From: Neisseria meningitidis
GTDB taxonomy: Bacteria > Pseudomonadota > Gammaproteobacteria > Burkholderiales > Neisseriaceae
NCBI RefSeq assembly: GCF_900638555.1
Contig: NZ_LR134525.1
Location: 1,674,001 to 1,738,000 of the forward strand
Reading direction: 5' to 3'
Length of the DNA stretch: 64,000 nucleotides
Of the stretch, positions 1 through 10,124 are shown in pieces. Position 1 is the stretch's first letter. Every line of letters starts with the position of its first letter. The position numbers and the translations under genes were made by a program. The notes under the pieces are model-generated. The model did not search any database. It saw only the letters and a list, made by a program, of their open reading frames with translations, and was not told the DNA's origin.

Positions 1-447
1 GGCAAAATCACTTATCAGGTTTGGGGCATCCGCGTCAAAGACGGGCAATTTGTTACCTCCTCTTATACGCCGCCCAAAGGCAGCTCTTTTACCGGCTACA
101 CCAACACCCCCGTCCTTTCCTTTATCACCGCCAATTTCAACAGCAACAAACTGGCAGGCGAAATCCGCGGCAACAGCGATTACGGACCGAGTGTGAAAAT
201 TGAAAACGCAACGATCAGCGGTCCGAGCTTTTCCGGCAATGCCACCTCCGGCGGCAAAACCGGCAACTTGGAAGGCAAGTTTTTTGGAAAATTCAACGGC
301 AGCTACGGCAACACTGAAACCAGCATAGGCGGCAAAATCACTTTTAAAGACGACCGCTCCCTCGATACCGTATTCGGCGGTGTGAGTTATGTAAAAAAAC
401 TTGATGAAACCGCCAATCGAGATACCGAACACCTTACTAAACAATAA
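1..447 (+). CDS. hpuA: HpuA, haemoglobin-haptoglobin utilisation lipoprotein (3' part)
   Basis: The frame is open from base 1, so this is the last 148 codons of a gene that begins before the window. The visible part is rich in Gly, Ser, Asn and Lys and contains beta-type stretches such as [12 protein letters not shown] near its end, as in the C-terminal barrel of HpuA. HpuA is a surface lipoprotein that works with the TonB-dependent receptor HpuB to bind haemoglobin and haemoglobin-haptoglobin. hpuB follows 27 bp downstream in the usual hpuAB order, which is the main support for the name. The phase-variable poly-G tract known in hpuA lies in the missing 5' part. Confidence 0.9.
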   Translation, partial: GKITYQVWGIRVKDGQFVTSSYTPPKGSSFTGYTNTPVLSFITANFNSNKLAGEIRGNSDYGPSVKIENATISGPSFSGNATSGGKTGNLEGKFFGKFNGSYGNTETSIGGKITFKDDRSLDTVFGGVSYVKKLDETANRDTEHLTKQ

Positions 448-474
448 ACCATCTCATCCCTACAAAGGTTTCTT

Positions 475-2901
475 ATGTCCATCCCCTTCAAACCCGTATT
501 GGCTGCCGCCGCCATCGCCCAAGCGTTTCCCGCCTTTGCGGCAGACCCCGCGCCGCAGTCCGCCCAAACGCTGAACGAAATCACCGTTACCGGCACGCAC
601 AAAACCCAAAAACTCGGCGAAGAAAAAATCCGCCGCAAAACCTTAGACAAGCTCTTGGTCAACGACGAACACGACCTGGTGCGCTACGACCCCGGCATTT
701 CCGTCGTCGAAGGCGGCAGGGCGGGTTCTAACGGCTTTACCATACGCGGCGTGGACAAAGACCGCGTCGCCATCAACGTTGACGGGCTGGCGCAGGCGGA
801 AAGCCGCTCTTCCGAAGCCTTCCAAGAATTGTTCGGCGCGTACGGCAACTTCAACGCCAACCGCAACACTTCCGAGCCGGAAAACTTTTCCGAAGTAACC
901 ATCACCAAAGGCGCGGACTCGCTCAAATCCGGCAGCGGCGCATTGGGCGGCGCAGTCAATTACCAAACCAAATCCGCAAGCGATTATGTTTCCGAAGACA
1001 AGCCCTACCATTTGGGGATAAAGGGCGGCAGCGTCGGCAAAAACAGCCAAAAGTTCAGCAGCATCACCGCCGCCGGCAGGCTCTTTGGTTTGGATGCCTT
1101 ATTGGTTTATACCCGCCGCTTCGGCAAAGAAACCAAAAACCGCTCGACCGAGGGCGATGTCAAAATTGAAAACAAGGGATATGTTTTCAGCCCAACCCAA
1201 TCATTCAGCAAGTACCAGACCTACGTAGCCACAGGGGTTGCGCGCTCCCAACCCGACCCGCAAGAATGGGTAAACAAAAGCACCTTGTTCAAGCTGGGCT
1301 ACAATTTCAACGACCGCAACCGCATCGGCTGGATTTTTGAAGACTCCCGCACCGACCGTTTTACCAACGAGCTGTCTAATTTGTGGACAGGTACAATTTA
1401 CTCTCCCGCAACGGGCGACTACCGCCACCGCCAAGACGTGAGCTACCGCCGCCGCTCCGGCGTCGAATACAAAAACGAATTGGAACACGGCCCGTGGGAC
1501 AGCCTCAAGCTGCGCTACGACAAGCAGCGCATCGATATGAACACTTGGACTTGGGACATCCCGAAAAATTACGATTTGCGCGGCATCAACGGCGAGGTTT
1601 ACCATTCGTTCCGGCATATCCGCCAAAACACCGCGCAATGGACTGCCGATTTTGAAAAACAACTCGACTTTTCCAAAGCCGTTTGGGCGGCGCAATACGG
1701 CTTGGGCGGCGGCAGAGGGGACAATGCCAACTCGGATTACAGCTATTTCGCAAAACTGTACGCCCCCAAAATCCTCGCTTCCAACCAAGCCAAAATCACA
1801 ATGCTGATCGAAAACCGGTCGAAATATAAATTTGCCTATTGGAACAATGCGTTTCACTTGGGCGGCAACGACCGCTTCCGCCTGAATGCGGGCATACGCT
1901 ACGACAAAAACAGCAGCAGCGCGAAAGACGATCCGAAATACACCACCGCCATCCGGGGGCAGATTCCCCATTTGGGTTCGGAACGCGCGCACGCGGGCTT
2001 CAGCTACGGCACGGGGTTCGACTGGCGGTTTACCAAGCATCTGCACTTGTTGGCAAAATACAGCACCGGCTTCCGCGCACCGACTTCGGACGAAACTTGG
2101 CTACTGTTCCCACACCCCGATTTCTACCTGAAAGCCAACCCAAACCTGAAAGCCGAAAAAGCCAAAAACTGGGAATTGGGTCTGGCGGGCAGCGGCAAAG
2201 CGGGCAACTTCAAGCTCTCGGGCTTCAAAACCAAATACCGCGACTTTATCGAATTGACGTATATGGGCGTTTCGTCAGACAACCCTAACAAGCCCACCTA
2301 CGCCCCGCTTTCAGACGGTACGGCATTGGTCAGCTCGCCCGTTTGGCAAAACCAAAACCGCACCGCCGCCTGGGTGAAAGGCATAGAGTTTAACGGCACT
2401 TGGAACCTCGACAGCATCGGGCTGCCCAAAGGGCTGCACACCGGCCTCAACGTCAGCTACATCAAGGGCAAGGCAACGCAAAACAACGGCAAAGAAACGC
2501 CCATCAACGCGCTTTCGCCGTGGACGGCGGTTTACAGCCTGGGCTATGACGCGCCTTCCAAACGCTGGGGCATCAACGCCTACGCCACGCGCACCGCCGC
2601 CAAAAAGCCGTCCGACACCGTCCACAGCAACGACGATTTGAACAACCCGTGGCCTTATGCCAAACACAGCAAGGCCTATACGCTGTTCGACCTTTCCGCC
2701 TACCTCAACATCGGCAAACAGGTTACGCTCCGCGCCGCCGCGTACAACATTACCAACAAGCAGTACTACACTTGGGAATCTTTACGCAGCATCCGCGAAT
2801 TCGGCACAGTCAACCGCGTTGACAACAAAACCCACGCCGGCATCCAACGCTTTACCTCGCCGGGCAGGAGCTACAATTTCACCATCGAAGCGAAGTTCTA
2901 A
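475..2901 (+). CDS. hpuB: HpuB, TonB-dependent haemoglobin-haptoglobin receptor
   Basis: Outer-membrane receptor of 808 aa that takes haem iron from haemoglobin and haemoglobin-haptoglobin with HpuA. A signal peptide ending near AFA (residues 20-22) precedes a TonB box (NEITVTG, about residues 35-41), a plug domain (FTIRGVDKDRVAINVDGL around residues 88-105) and a long beta-barrel ending in aromatic Phe (TIEAKF). The start at 475 has an AAAGG ribosome site 10 bp upstream. Energy comes from TonB-ExbB-ExbD. Fur control is known for the locus but the operator would lie upstream of hpuA, outside the window. The gene appears intact. Confidence 0.96.
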   Translation: MSIPFKPVLAAAAIAQAFPAFAADPAPQSAQTLNEITVTGTHKTQKLGEEKIRRKTLDKLLVNDEHDLVRYDPGISVVEGGRAGSNGFTIRGVDKDRVAINVDGLAQAESRSSEAFQELFGAYGNFNANRNTSEPENFSEVTITKGADSLKSGSGALGGAVNYQTKSASDYVSEDKPYHLGIKGGSVGKNSQKFSSITAAGRLFGLDALLVYTRRFGKETKNRSTEGDVKIENKGYVFSPTQSFSKYQTYVATGVARSQPDPQEWVNKSTLFKLGYNFNDRNRIGWIFEDSRTDRFTNELSNLWTGTIYSPATGDYRHRQDVSYRRRSGVEYKNELEHGPWDSLKLRYDKQRIDMNTWTWDIPKNYDLRGINGEVYHSFRHIRQNTAQWTADFEKQLDFSKAVWAAQYGLGGGRGDNANSDYSYFAKLYAPKILASNQAKITMLIENRSKYKFAYWNNAFHLGGNDRFRLNAGIRYDKNSSSAKDDPKYTTAIRGQIPHLGSERAHAGFSYGTGFDWRFTKHLHLLAKYSTGFRAPTSDETWLLFPHPDFYLKANPNLKAEKAKNWELGLAGSGKAGNFKLSGFKTKYRDFIELTYMGVSSDNPNKPTYAPLSDGTALVSSPVWQNQNRTAAWVKGIEFNGTWNLDSIGLPKGLHTGLNVSYIKGKATQNNGKETPINALSPWTAVYSLGYDAPSKRWGINAYATRTAAKKPSDTVHSNDDLNNPWPYAKHSKAYTLFDLSAYLNIGKQVTLRAAAYNITNKQYYTWESLRSIREFGTVNRVDNKTHAGIQRFTSPGRSYNFTIEAKF

Positions 2902-2916
2902 GCTCCTGATGTGCCA

Positions 2917-2956
2917 ATGCCGTCTGAAACCCGATGATTTGGGTTTCAGACGGCAT
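2917..2956. terminator. Inverted DUS pair, terminator after hpuB
   Basis: ATGCCGTCTGAA and its reverse complement are separated by a short spacer that also pairs (AACCC/GGGTT). A run of T follows, so this can act as the rho-independent terminator of hpuAB and as an uptake site. Confidence 0.85.
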
Positions 2957-3004
2957 TTTTTACGGTCGCACCGCCGCCCCCTTTCAGGCTTGTACCAAGC
3001 CCAA

Positions 3005-3305
3005 TCCCGCAACTCTCCGTCATTCCCGCAACTCTCCGTCATTCCCGCGACTCTCCGTCATTCCCACGGAAGTGGGAATCTAGAAACGCAAAGCTGCAAG
3101 AATTTATCGGAAATGACTGAAACTCAACGAACCTGGATTCCCGCCTGCGCGGGAATGACGAAGCTATCCGCACAGAAACCTGCACCACGTCATTCCCACG
3201 AAAGTGGGAATCCAGAACGTAAAATCTGAAGAAACCGTTTTATCCGATACGTTTCCGCACCGACAGACCTAGATTCCCGCTTTCGCGGGAATGACGGCGG
3301 AAAGG
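3005..3305. repeat. NIMES block with dRS3 repeats
   Basis: Several copies of the 20-bp dRS3 motif (ATTCCC, 8 variable bases, GGGAAT) alternate with RS-type spacer sequences such as AATTTATCGGAAA. This is the typical Neisseria intergenic mosaic. It fills the space between hpuB and groEL; nothing recognisable lies in 3306-3445. Confidence 0.85.
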
Positions 3306-3445
3306 TTGCTGTTTTTCCGATAAATTCCTGCCGCTCTTCGTTTTTGGGATGGCGGGAAATAAAACAAAAGCGCGCGTATCAAAAAATAACAATGCAAAGA
3401 ACGGTGTTGGCAATTTTAAGGTTTGCGCCTTAGCCGCACTTATTC

Positions 3446-3478
3446 GCAAAAAAACCGCACGGCGTTGACCGTGCGGCT
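3446..3478 (-). terminator. Rho-independent terminator of groEL
   Basis: Read on the minus strand, an 8-bp GC-rich stem (CCGCACGG/CCGTGCGG) with a 6-base loop is followed by a run of T. It lies about 30 bp past the groEL stop. A half-degenerate DUS pair (3480-3504) sits between the stop and this hairpin. Confidence 0.9.
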
Positions 3479-3507
3479 TGTTGTCTGAAGGCTTCAGACG
3501 GCATTGC

Positions 3508-5142
<1,635 letters not shown>

Positions 5143-5186
5143 TTCAATTCTCCAAAAATCATTAAAACTGTCTGATAAAACCGTTT

Positions 5187-5223
5187 ATGCCGTCTGAAGG
5201 CGGTTTGCCGTTTCAGACGGCAT
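5187..5223. terminator. Inverted DUS pair between groES and groEL
   Basis: Two DUS arms in inverted orientation form a strong stem in the 92-bp groES-groEL gap. There is no long T run on the minus strand, so it may be an RNA-processing or partial-termination hairpin rather than a full stop. Confidence 0.7.
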
Positions 5224-5234
5224 CGTGTCCGTAT

Positions 5235-5525
5235 TTATTTTTCAACGATGCCGAAAATATCTTCTTCGCGCATTACCAACAGCTCTTCGCCGTCGGCTTT
5301 TACGGTTTGGCCGCTGTATTTGCCGAAGATGATTTTGTCGCCGACTTTGACATCCAGCGGACGGCGCGCGCCGTCTTTACCGATTTTGCCCGCACCCACG
5401 GCGATCACTTCGCCCATATCGGGTTTTTCGGCGGCCGCACCCGGCAAAACGATGCCCGATGCGGTTTTCTCTTCAGCTTCCAAGCGTTTGACGACGACGC
5501 GGTCGTGTAAAGGACGGATGGTCAT
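5235..5525 (-). CDS. groES: GroES, 10 kDa co-chaperonin
   Basis: 96-aa heptameric lid for Gro[21 protein letters not shown], the mobile-loop region [11 protein letters not shown] and the C-terminal part [19 protein letters not shown] fit the family closely. The start at 5525 is chosen because it gives the canonical N-terminus and has a GGAG ribosome site (GGAGCATAA) just upstream; a longer open frame to 5660 has no family similarity. It is first in the groES-groEL unit and about 110 bp downstream of a heat-shock type promoter. Confidence 0.97.
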   Translation of the reverse strand: MTIRPLHDRVVVKRLEAEEKTASGIVLPGAAAEKPDMGEVIAVGAGKIGKDGARRPLDVKVGDKIIFGKYSGQTVKADGEELLVMREEDIFGIVEK

Positions 5526-5632
5526 ATTTATGCTCCGATAAATGTTTTGAAAACAATCATCTGCCCGAACGGTTCGGACAGATTGAAGTGGAAACCGGAC
5601 AGCCGTCAGGCGGCTGCCCGTATAAGTCGGCA

Positions 5633-5661
5633 AAATTAGGGTGTGTGCGGGCAAATTCAAG
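5633..5661 (-). promoter_or_regulatory. Candidate sigma-32 (RpoH) heat-shock promoter of groESL
   Basis: On the minus strand CTTGAA is followed after 14 bases by CCCTAATTT, close to the RpoH consensus CTTGAA-N11-15-CCCCATNT. It lies about 110 bp before the groES start. The assignment rests on motif match and on the known heat-shock control of groESL. Confidence 0.65.
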
Positions 5662-5693
5662 TGAGGCGGAAAAAATTTATTTCCGCCGTTTTT

Positions 5694-5712
5694 TATAGTG
5701 GACTAAATTTAA
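5694..5712. repeat. Correia element terminus remnant next to IS1016
   Basis: TATAGTGGACTAAATTTAA matches one end of a Correia element with one mismatch and abuts the IS1016 terminal repeat directly. No matching second end is seen on the other side of the IS, so the element is a truncated remnant. Confidence 0.7.
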
Positions 5713-6425
5713 GGGGCTGTACTAGATTAGCAGATATGTTACCCTCGAAATATGAAGATAACGCACTGCAAATTAAAGAAAAAAGTACAGAAAGAACTGA
5801 TCCGTTTTTTTGTACTCGAAGTTACCGCCCGTTCTGCCGCCGATATTTTGGGTATCCATCCCAATTCGGCAGTACTGTTCTACCGTAAAATCCGCACGGT
5901 TATCAACCATCATTTGGCCTTGGCTGCCGATGAGGTTTTTGAGGGCCCTGTCGAGCCGGACGAAAGCGATTTCGGCGGACGGCGTAAAGGCAGACGTGGT
6001 CGCGGTGCGGCAGGAAAAGTGGTTGTCTTCGGCATTCTGAAACGCAACGGACGGGTCTATACCGTTGTCGTAAACAATGCCAAGTCTGAAACGTTACTCC
6101 CTGTCATCAAGAAGAAAATCATGCCGGACAGCATTGTTTATACCGATAGTCTGAGCAGCGGCGACAAGTTGGACGTGAGCGGTTTTATCCATTACCGCAT
6201 CAACCATTCCAAGGAGTTTGCAGACCGTCAGAACCACATTAACGGCATTGAGAATTTTTGGAATCAGGCAAAACGCGTCTTGCGAAAATACAACGGAATC
6301 GATCGTAAATTTTTCCCGCTGTTCTTGAAAGAATGCGAATTTCGATTTAACTTCGGCACACCGTCTCAACAGCTTAAAATCCTGCGGGATTGGTGTGGAA
6401 TTTAGGGCTAATCTAGTACAGCCCC
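5713..6425 (+). mobile_element. IS1016 (IS1595 family), complete copy
   Basis: Perfect 19-bp terminal inverted repeats (GGGGCTGTACTAGATTAGC at 5713-5731 and its complement at 6407-6425) enclose one transposase gene; total 713 bp. The 8 bases on either side (AAATTTAA and TAAAATTT) are not identical, so a clean target duplication is not visible. The left end is fused to a Correia remnant. Confidence 0.9.
5752..6405 (+). CDS. IS1016 transposase
   Basis: 217-aa transposase of the ISXO2-like IS1595 family. The N-terminus has a helix-turn-helix-like segment (ARSAADILGIHPNSAVLFYR, about residues 26-45). The catalytic core shows the first acidic cluster VEPDESDFGG, the second Asp in IVYTDSL, and the C-terminal block HINGIENFWNQAKRVL that carries the third catalytic position. 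The frame is intact from start to stop and both terminal repeats are perfect, so the element could be active. Confidence 0.92.
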   Translation: MKITHCKLKKKVQKELIRFFVLEVTARSAADILGIHPNSAVLFYRKIRTVINHHLALAADEVFEGPVEPDESDFGGRRKGRRGRGAAGKVVVFGILKRNGRVYTVVVNNAKSETLLPVIKKKIMPDSIVYTDSLSSGDKLDVSGFIHYRINHSKEFADRQNHINGIENFWNQAKRVLRKYNGIDRKFFPLFLKECEFRFNFGTPSQQLKILRDWCGI

Positions 6426-6618
6426 TAAAATTTTTCGTTTTCAAACCTTCACCGCTTGCCATCAGCGTTAAATTTTTTTACGATAAGCACATAGATTGTA
6501 AACAATCGGTCACAAGCCGGTTTGTTTTTTCAGAAGACATTATCCCTGTCAGACGCTGTTTCTATATATGTTTGCCTACAACGGCTTGTTTTTAATAAAT
6601 AACTCAAGAGGTATCAAC

Positions 6619-8154
6619 GTGTCTGATTCCAAAACGAAAGAACGCGCCACATTCGGCACGCGCCGCGCGTTTATGATTGCCGCCATCGGATCCGCCGTCG
6701 GCTTGGGCAATATTTGGCGTTTCCCCTATATTGCTTTTGAAAACGGCGGCGGCGCGTTCATCCTGCCCTATCTGGTCGCGCTTCTGACGGCGGGCATTCC
6801 GCTGCTGCTGCTCGATTATGCCATCGGCCACCGTTACCGGGGTTCTGCGCCCTTGGCTTTCCGCCGCCTCGGACGCTGGTTTGAGCCGGTCGGCTGGTGG
6901 AACGTGATGACCAATATCGTCATCTGCATCTATTACGCAGTGATTATCGGTTGGGCGGCAAGCTATACCTATTATTCGGTCAACGCTGCCTGGGGTGCGG
7001 ATCCGCAGGGTTTTTTCTTTAAGGACTTCCTGCAAATGGCGGGCCCGGAAGCCTTGGGTTTGGATTTTGTCGGCAAAGTCGCCGGTCCTTTGGCGGGCGT
7101 GTGGGTTTTTACCGCCGCCATTATGGCTTTGGGCGTGCAAAAGGGCGTGGCGCGCGCCTCGTCGTTCTTTATGCCGCTGCTTTTGGTGATGTTTTTGATT
7201 ATGGTCGGCATTTCGCTGACGCTGCCGGGCGCGGCAAAGGGCTTGGACGCATTGTTTACGCCCGACTGGTCGAAACTCGCCGATTCCAAGGTCTGGGTGG
7301 CGGCATACGGGCAGATTTTCTTTTCGCTTTCCATCTGCTTCGGCATTATGGTTACCTATTCTTCTTACTTGAAGAAGAAAACGGATTTGGGCGGCACGGG
7401 CTTGGTGGTCGGTTTTGCCAACAGCAGCTTTGAACTGCTCGCGGGTATCGGCGTGTTTGCCGCATTGGGCTTTATGGCGCAGGCGGGCGGTAAGGCGGTC
7501 AACGAGGTTGCCTCCGGCGGCATCGGTTTGGCGTTTATCGCCTTTCCGACCATTATCAACCAGGCACCGATGGGCTGGCTGATCGGCATATTGTTTTTCG
7601 GTTCGCTGGTGTTCGCCGGCGTTACGTCGATGATTTCCATCCTTGAAGTGATTGTGGCGGCGATTCAGGACAAGCTGAACATCGGGCGCGTCAACGCCAC
7701 GCTGCTGGTCTGCATTCCGATGGGCATTGTTTCCACGCTGCTGTTCGGTACGGCGACGGGGCTGCCGGTTTTGGACGTGATGGACAAATTCGTCAACACC
7801 TACGGCATTGTTGCCGCCGGCTTTGTTTATGTTGCCGCCATCATCATCAGCGGCAGGCTGCCGGAATTACGCAGGCACCTGAATGCCTTGTCCTCCATCC
7901 GCATCGGCGGCTTGTGGACGGTCTGCGTCGTGGTTACCGTCGTAATGCTCGGCTATATGCTGTTTAAAGATACCAGCGGCCTGATGGAGAAAAATTACGA
8001 AGGTTATCCGGATGGTTTCCTCAGTATTTTCGGCTGGGGGATGTCGGCGGCGTTGGTCGTGTTCGGGCTGCTGCTGTCGTTGCTGCCTTGGAAACACGGT
8101 CAGGATTTCAACGTCAAAGACGAACACGAACATGAACAAGGAGACGAAAAATGA
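6619..8154 (+). CDS. Sodium-dependent NSS-family transporter
   Basis: 511-aa inner-membrane transporter of the neurotransmitter:sodium symporter family, probably importing a small or hydrophobic amino acid with Na+. The signature [20 protein letters not shown] near the N-terminus forms the sodium/substrate site, and 11-12 hydrophobic segments follow. I chose the GTG at 6619 (VSDSKTKER) because AGAGG lies 8 bp upstream; the ATG at 6568 has no ribosome site. The C-terminus is a charged tail rich in Glu, Asp and His. Its stop overlaps the start of the next small gene (ATGA), suggesting coupled translation of a MetP/MetS-like pair. Confidence 0.93.
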   Translation: MSDSKTKERATFGTRRAFMIAAIGSAVGLGNIWRFPYIAFENGGGAFILPYLVALLTAGIPLLLLDYAIGHRYRGSAPLAFRRLGRWFEPVGWWNVMTNIVICIYYAVIIGWAASYTYYSVNAAWGADPQGFFFKDFLQMAGPEALGLDFVGKVAGPLAGVWVFTAAIMALGVQKGVARASSFFMPLLLVMFLIMVGISLTLPGAAKGLDALFTPDWSKLADSKVWVAAYGQIFFSLSICFGIMVTYSSYLKKKTDLGGTGLVVGFANSSFELLAGIGVFAALGFMAQAGGKAVNEVASGGIGLAFIAFPTIINQAPMGWLIGILFFGSLVFAGVTSMISILEVIVAAIQDKLNIGRVNATLLVCIPMGIVSTLLFGTATGLPVLDVMDKFVNTYGIVAAGFVYVAAIIISGRLPELRRHLNALSSIRIGGLWTVCVVVTVVMLGYMLFKDTSGLMEKNYEGYPDGFLSIFGWGMSAALVVFGLLLSLLPWKHGQDFNVKDEHEHEQGDEK

Positions 8155-8243
8155 GTACTTCCGCCATTGTGATGATGATTGTCTCAATCGTGATAATCTG
8201 GGGAGGGCTGCTGCTTTCCCTGTTAAGGCTGCCGAACGAGTAA
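8151..8243 (+). CDS. MetS-like small subunit of NSS transporter
   Basis: 30-aa protein: a short N-terminus, one hydrophobic helix ([20 protein letters not shown]) and a tail ending RLPNE. This matches the small subunit of methionine/alanine NSS importers (MetS type; Pfam MaAIMP_sms) in size, topology and position. Its ATG overlaps the transporter stop by ATGA and a GGAG ribosome site lies within the transporter's 3' end. The family match is from pattern recognition, not a search, but length and context agree well. Confidence 0.8.
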   Translation: MSTSAIVMMIVSIVIIWGGLLLSLLRLPNE

Positions 8244-8261
8244 GCCTTTAGAGCGTTAAAA

Positions 8262-8289
8262 ATGCCGTCTGAACTGCTTCAGACGGCAT
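8262..8289. terminator. Inverted DUS pair between convergent transporter and lysA
   Basis: Two DUS arms with a 4-base loop, followed by T in both directions, serve both converging genes. The lysA stop codon (8279-8281) lies inside the right arm. Confidence 0.85.
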
Positions 8290-9523
8290 TTTGATGTTCG
8301 GCTTGCAGGCAGGCGAGTTCGTTTGCCATTTGCTGTTCTAAGGTTTCGCGTCGGCGGATGAGTCGGTATTCGTTGCCGTCAACCAATACTTCCGCCGCAC
8401 GGTTGCGCGTGTTGTAGTTGCTCGCCATGCTTGAGCCATACGCACCGGCGCTGCGGATAAGCAGCAAATCCCCTTCTTCGCAGGCGATGGTGCGGTCTTT
8501 GCCGAGGAAGTCGCCGGTTTCACAAATCGGGCCGACGATGTTGGCGGTCAGCGGCGCGATGTTTTTGGTTTCAACCGCTTCGATGTGGTGGTAGGCATCG
8601 TATAGGGCCGGGCGCATTAAATCGTTCATCGCCGCATCGACCATGACGAAGTTTTTCTCTTCGCCGTGTTTGACAAACTCGACGCGCGTCAGCAACGCGC
8701 CTGCGTTGCCGACCAAGCTGCGGCCGGGCTCAAGAATGAGTTTCAGACGGCGTGTCCCCATCAGTTTTTGAACCGCCCGGGCATACGCGCCCAAGTCGGG
8801 CACATTTTCGTCTTGGTAAACAATGCCGACGCCGCCGCCTAAGTCCAAATGTTCCAAAACAATGCCTTCGGCGGCAAGTGCGTCAACCAGAATTAAAATG
8901 CGTTCGCAGGCTTCGATAAGCGGGCTTAAGTCGGTCAGTTGAGAACCGATATGGCAGTCGATGCCGATGATTTTCAAATTGGGCTGTTGTGCGGCGTGGC
9001 GGTAGGCTTCGAGCGCGTCGGCGTAGGCGATGCCGAATTTGTTGGCTTTCAGACCTGTGGAGATGTAGGGATGGGTTTTGGCATCGACATCGGGGTTGAC
9101 GCGCAGGGAGACGGGCGCGGTTTTACCCAAACGCGCGGCAACTTTTTGAATACGGTCGATTTCGGGAATGCTTTCCATATTGAAGCATTTCACGCCCGCA
9201 TTCAGGGCAAACTCGATTTCCGCCTCGCTTTTGCCTACGCCGGAAAAAATCGTTTTCGCCGCATCACCGCCAGCCGCCAAAACGCGTGCCAATTCGCCGC
9301 CGGACACAATGTCAAAACCGCTCCCCAAAGAAGCAAAGTGTTTGATGATGCTTAGGTTGCCATTGGCTTTAACCGCATAGCAGACGAGCGGGGAGAGCTC
9401 GGCAAAGGCAGTTTGATAGTTTTCAAATGCTTCGGTCAGCGCGGATTGGCTGTACACATAAAGCGGCGTGCCGAATGCTTCGGCAAGGCGGGGGTAGGGG
9501 ACTTGTTCGCAAAATAGGGTCAT
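8279..9523 (-). CDS. lysA: Diaminopimelate decarboxylase
   Basis: PLP enzyme of 414 aa that converts meso-diaminopimelate to L-lysine, the last step of lysine synthesis. Visible sites are the PLP lysine in YAVKANGN (about residue 52), the glycine-rich HLDLGGGVGI, EPGRSLVGNAG, and the catalytic Cys in ICETGDFLGKDR. It follows lptM by 10 bp and is probably co-transcribed with it. Its last three codons and stop are read through a DUS arm. Confidence 0.97.
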   Translation of the reverse strand: MTLFCEQVPYPRLAEAFGTPLYVYSQSALTEAFENYQTAFAELSPLVCYAVKANGNLSIIKHFASLGSGFDIVSGGELARVLAAGGDAAKTIFSGVGKSEAEIEFALNAGVKCFNMESIPEIDRIQKVAARLGKTAPVSLRVNPDVDAKTHPYISTGLKANKFGIAYADALEAYRHAAQQPNLKIIGIDCHIGSQLTDLSPLIEACERILILVDALAAEGIVLEHLDLGGGVGIVYQDENVPDLGAYARAVQKLMGTRRLKLILEPGRSLVGNAGALLTRVEFVKHGEEKNFVMVDAAMNDLMRPALYDAYHHIEAVETKNIAPLTANIVGPICETGDFLGKDRTIACEEGDLLLIRSAGAYGSSMASNYNTRNRAAEVLVDGNEYRLIRRRETLEQQMANELACLQAEHQNAV

Positions 9524-9533
9524 GTTTTCGTTT

Positions 9534-9704
9534 TCATTTTTGGGTTTGTGAAGCGGATTGCGGTTTGCTTTGAAGTTGCAAACCGGTTTGGATTACGCCG
9601 AAACGCGCCTTGTCGCCTTCTTTGGGCAGGTAGAGATCGCCTTTGTAACCGCAGGCCGAGAGCAGGAGGGCGGTTGCCGCCGCAAAAAATACGCCGTATT
9701 TCAT
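9534..9704 (-). CDS. lptM: LptM-like small lipoprotein (YifL)
   Basis: 56-aa lipoprotein with a hydrophobic signal and lipobox LSAC (residues 15-18), followed by GYKGDLYLPKE, the conserved LptM/YifL start after the lipidated Cys. In E. coli LptM helps mature the LptDE lipopolysaccharide translocon. The cyaY-lptM neighbourhood is the same as in enteric bacteria, with lysA taking the next place. ATG at 9704 is the only start that gives a signal peptide. Confidence 0.88.
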   Translation of the reverse strand: MKYGVFFAAATALLLSACGYKGDLYLPKEGDKARFGVIQTGLQLQSKPQSASQTQK

Positions 9705-9774
9705 CGGTAAACTTCCTTCATAAGCGCGAATGTGGCAAGATTCGGTATCTTAAACAAAAAACACGCAAAAAGCC

Positions 9775-10098
9775 ATGATGACCGAAAGCGAATTCATCCG
9801 CATGAGCGAAGAATTGTTCGAACACATCGAAGACCAAATCGACGAAAACGGCTGGGATTTCGACTGCCAGTTTGCCGGAAACGTCCTGACCATCGAAGCC
9901 GGAGACGGCACGCAAATCATCGTCAACCGCCACACGCCCAATCAGGAATTGTGGATTGCCGCAAAAAGCGGCGGCTACCATTTCGCCGAGCAAAACGGCA
10001 AATGGCTGGCAACGCGAGACGGACGAGATTTTTATGACGTTTTAAACGAAGCCCTGAGCGCGGCTTCGGGCGAAGCGGTAAAGATTGCCGAATTGTAA
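9775..10098 (+). CDS. cyaY: CyaY, bacterial frataxin
   Basis: 107 aa (106 if the second Met at 9778 is used). Iron-binding regulator of iron-sulfur cluster assembly. An acidic first helix ([20 protein letters not shown]) and the sheet motifs [27 protein letters not shown] and FYDVLNEAL match frataxins. It diverges from lptM-lysA; the 70-bp gap must hold promoters for both. The next gene starts 27 bp downstream but has a very different base composition, so they need not share a history. Confidence 0.95.
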   Translation: MMTESEFIRMSEELFEHIEDQIDENGWDFDCQFAGNVLTIEAGDGTQIIVNRHTPNQELWIAAKSGGYHFAEQNGKWLATRDGRDFYDVLNEALSAASGEAVKIAEL

Positions 10099-10124
10099 TT
10101 TGAGTGTTATCACGGAGAGAAAAA

